A DNA stretch of 31,976 bases. Origin: an uncultured Clostridia bacterium (GTDB lineage: Bacteria; Bacillota; Clostridia; Peptostreptococcales; Anaerovoracaceae). Of this stretch, positions 30,937 to 31,976 are shown one piece after another. The translations under genes and the position numbers were made by a program. Below the pieces are notes generated by a model that saw only the letters and a list, made by a program, of their open reading frames with translations, did not search any database and had not been told where the DNA came from. The stretch is from the NCBI GenBank assembly GCA_934277495.1, contig CAKQUI010000010.1:1-31976 (forward strand). The letters are read 5' to 3'. Within the stretch, counting starts at the first letter, position 1. Every line of letters begins with the position of its first letter.

Positions 30937-31976
30937 TTATGATTCGTCCGCCAGCTTCTGGTACATCTTCATAAGTTCTGCTACACATTCATTCTCAGTC
31001 ATTTTCGTGCTGAATCCATAGGCAGCCATCACCGCCCGGTCATTGTCCATGTGAGCCTTACGCAGTTCCAACGGCATAGTAAGAGGATCGTAAAGATCTG
31101 CAAGGCTGCTGTCCGGATATATGTCCCTTGCATCGAGGATGCCCTGGGCAGTCTGCTCTATCCTACGCTTCTGTGCATCAGTTGGAGTCGGCCATGGGAA
31201 GTTGTTGTAGACGATATCCTTGGAATACCGGTAATCACTCTTCAACCTACCGCAGACCGCCCGCATCCATGCCATGTGGACATTGGATGTGAGAATACCG
31301 AAATGGTAAAGTGTAGCATTAGAAATCAGCTTTACTAAATTGCTGCAAAAATTATCTGGTGTCATAAAACCGATAGGAATATATTTGCGCCGCTCAGATG
31401 AAGCTTCTGGAATAATGATGTAATTTCCTTCTGGCATATTCTCCACATGAAATCTCGTTGGTTTATCTGCCAGTTTTACGGTTCCAGCACTTCGACTGGC
31501 AAGCCTGTATTCCCGAACTTTGGCAACACGCTCCATGCAATGAGGCATTTTACGTAACTCTGATGGAGAACAGTCCCCCAGCCACAGACAGTAGCGGGGA
31601 CAACGATTTATAAACTCTCTCGATCCATACCAAGGGCGAAAATATTTTTCTGATGCCGGTTCCATTTTGATGAATTCTTCCATCTCGTCTTTCTCAAACA
31701 GATAAAAGCCTCCATCGATAGGCTTATTACCGATTCCAATCTCCGGAACATCACAAACAGGTTTCGTCCTGCTTTCAATGAATACATTTTCTGCATTCAT
31801 AAGGTAACCATTGATATTGTTTACTTCCTGATAATCATCATATTCAAACAGCACCTTGGTTCTCGAATCCGCTGCCTTGCTAAATCCGATAATCACGCAA
31901 TGTACGTGGGCTTTGATCTTTGCCTCACTATCCCATCTAAATGTTCGGTACGCAAAATCAATATGCACACCAGCCT
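30937..31976 (-). CDS. C-terminal part of an MmeI-type DNA methyltransferase / type IIG-IIL restriction-modification protein (partial)
   Basis: The gene runs off the right edge; 346 codons of its 3' part are visible. VHIDFAYRTFRWDSEAKIKA followed by HVHCVIIGF is the strand segment that follows the NPPY methyltransferase motif in MmeI-like enzymes. The target recognition domain contains YIPIGFMTPDNFCSN and GILTSNVHMAWMRAVCGRLK, then SDYRYSKDIVYNNFPWP, which are family hallmarks. The end MTENECVAELMKMYQKLA is the usual MmeI C terminus. A GTG at 31968 is internal, since the frame continues as Ala-Gly before it. Whether an N-terminal nuclease is present cannot be seen. Codon use (more ATT/ATC, CCA and CGN) differs from the AUA/AGA-rich neighbours, suggesting transfer. 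It occupies the place just upstream of spoIIIA. Confidence 0.85.
   Translation of the reverse strand, partial: AGVHIDFAYRTFRWDSEAKIKAHVHCVIIGFSKAADSRTKVLFEYDDYQEVNNINGYLMNAENVFIESRTKPVCDVPEIGIGNKPIDGGFYLFEKDEMEEFIKMEPASEKYFRPWYGSREFINRCPRYCLWLGDCSPSELRKMPHCMERVAKVREYRLASRSAGTVKLADKPTRFHVENMPEGNYIIIPEASSERRKYIPIGFMTPDNFCSNLVKLISNATLYHFGILTSNVHMAWMRAVCGRLKSDYRYSKDIVYNNFPWPTPTDAQKRRIEQTAQGILDARDIYPDSSLADLYDPLTMPLELRKAHMDNDRAVMAAYGFSTKMTENECVAELMKMYQKLADES

Noticed and set aside
31966..31968. GTG as the start of the MmeI-like gene
   Set aside because: The frame stays open to the window edge as Ala-Gly-Val, and the family continues upstream with the methyltransferase domain.
1..31976. tRNA or rRNA genes, insertion sequences and CRISPR arrays
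   Set aside because: I found no cloverleaf-like sequence, no regular spacer-repeat array, no transposase motif and no terminal inverted repeats beyond the small hairpin repeats listed.

Overview
The window is chromosomal DNA from a low-to-mid GC Gram-positive anaerobe, most likely a spore-forming member of the Clostridia. The evidence is a full spoIIIAA-AH sporulation operon, the alaS-ireB-ruvX order, an asp23-nusB-xseA-xseB-ispA-dxs-tlyA housekeeping run, AUA/AGA-rich codon use and strong GGAGG-type ribosome binding sites. I cannot place it to genus from sequence alone. Almost all of the window is conserved core genome. The accessory signals are an SOS-controlled LysM gene, a recombinase/GLUG pair and a restriction-modification gene cut by the right edge.

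Left part, + strand (1-6444). The end of a pyrimidine operon (pyrD tail?-pyrF-pyrE-pyrB-pyrI) closes with a hairpin terminator. Next come alaS with its own consensus promoter, ireB with its own promoter and terminator, and ruvX. Then 6445-7658 is a gene-poor stretch. It holds one small minus-strand gene for a YneA-like membrane-anchored LysM protein. Its promoter (TTGACA-N17-TATACT) carries four LexA-like boxes spaced 30-31 bp apart, one of them between -35 and -10. Two copies of a structured, hairpin-forming repeat lie on either side of this gene in direct orientation.

Middle and right part, - strand (7659-30613, transcribed right to left). Reading in the direction of transcription, spoIIIAA-AB-AC-AD-AE-AF-AG-AH comes first. 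A promoter then drives asp23-nusB-(TsaD-like M22 paralog)-xseA-xseB-ispA-dxs-tlyA, an aminotransferase, mutS-mutL-miaA, a tyrosine recombinase, a secreted GLUG-repeat protein and a methionine gamma-lyase-like PLP enzyme, ending at a terminator. A separate TVP38/DedA-like membrane gene follows. Most junctions overlap or are a few bases apart, so these are long co-transcribed blocks. They link transcription antitermination, nuclease, isoprenoid synthesis, rRNA methylation, mismatch repair and tRNA modification.

The spoIIIA operon is the most unusual core locus. Its SpoIIIAF is only 56 residues (two membrane helices, no soluble domain). SpoIIIAG lacks the insertion that forms the beta-barrel of the B. 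subtilis ring. SpoIIIAE cannot have an N-terminal signal peptide. This suggests a slimmed-down feeding-tube/secretion complex. At the right edge, just upstream of spoIIIA, lies the 3' part of an MmeI-type (type IIG/IIL) restriction-modification or methyltransferase gene. Its codon use differs from its neighbours, so a defence island may begin outside the window.
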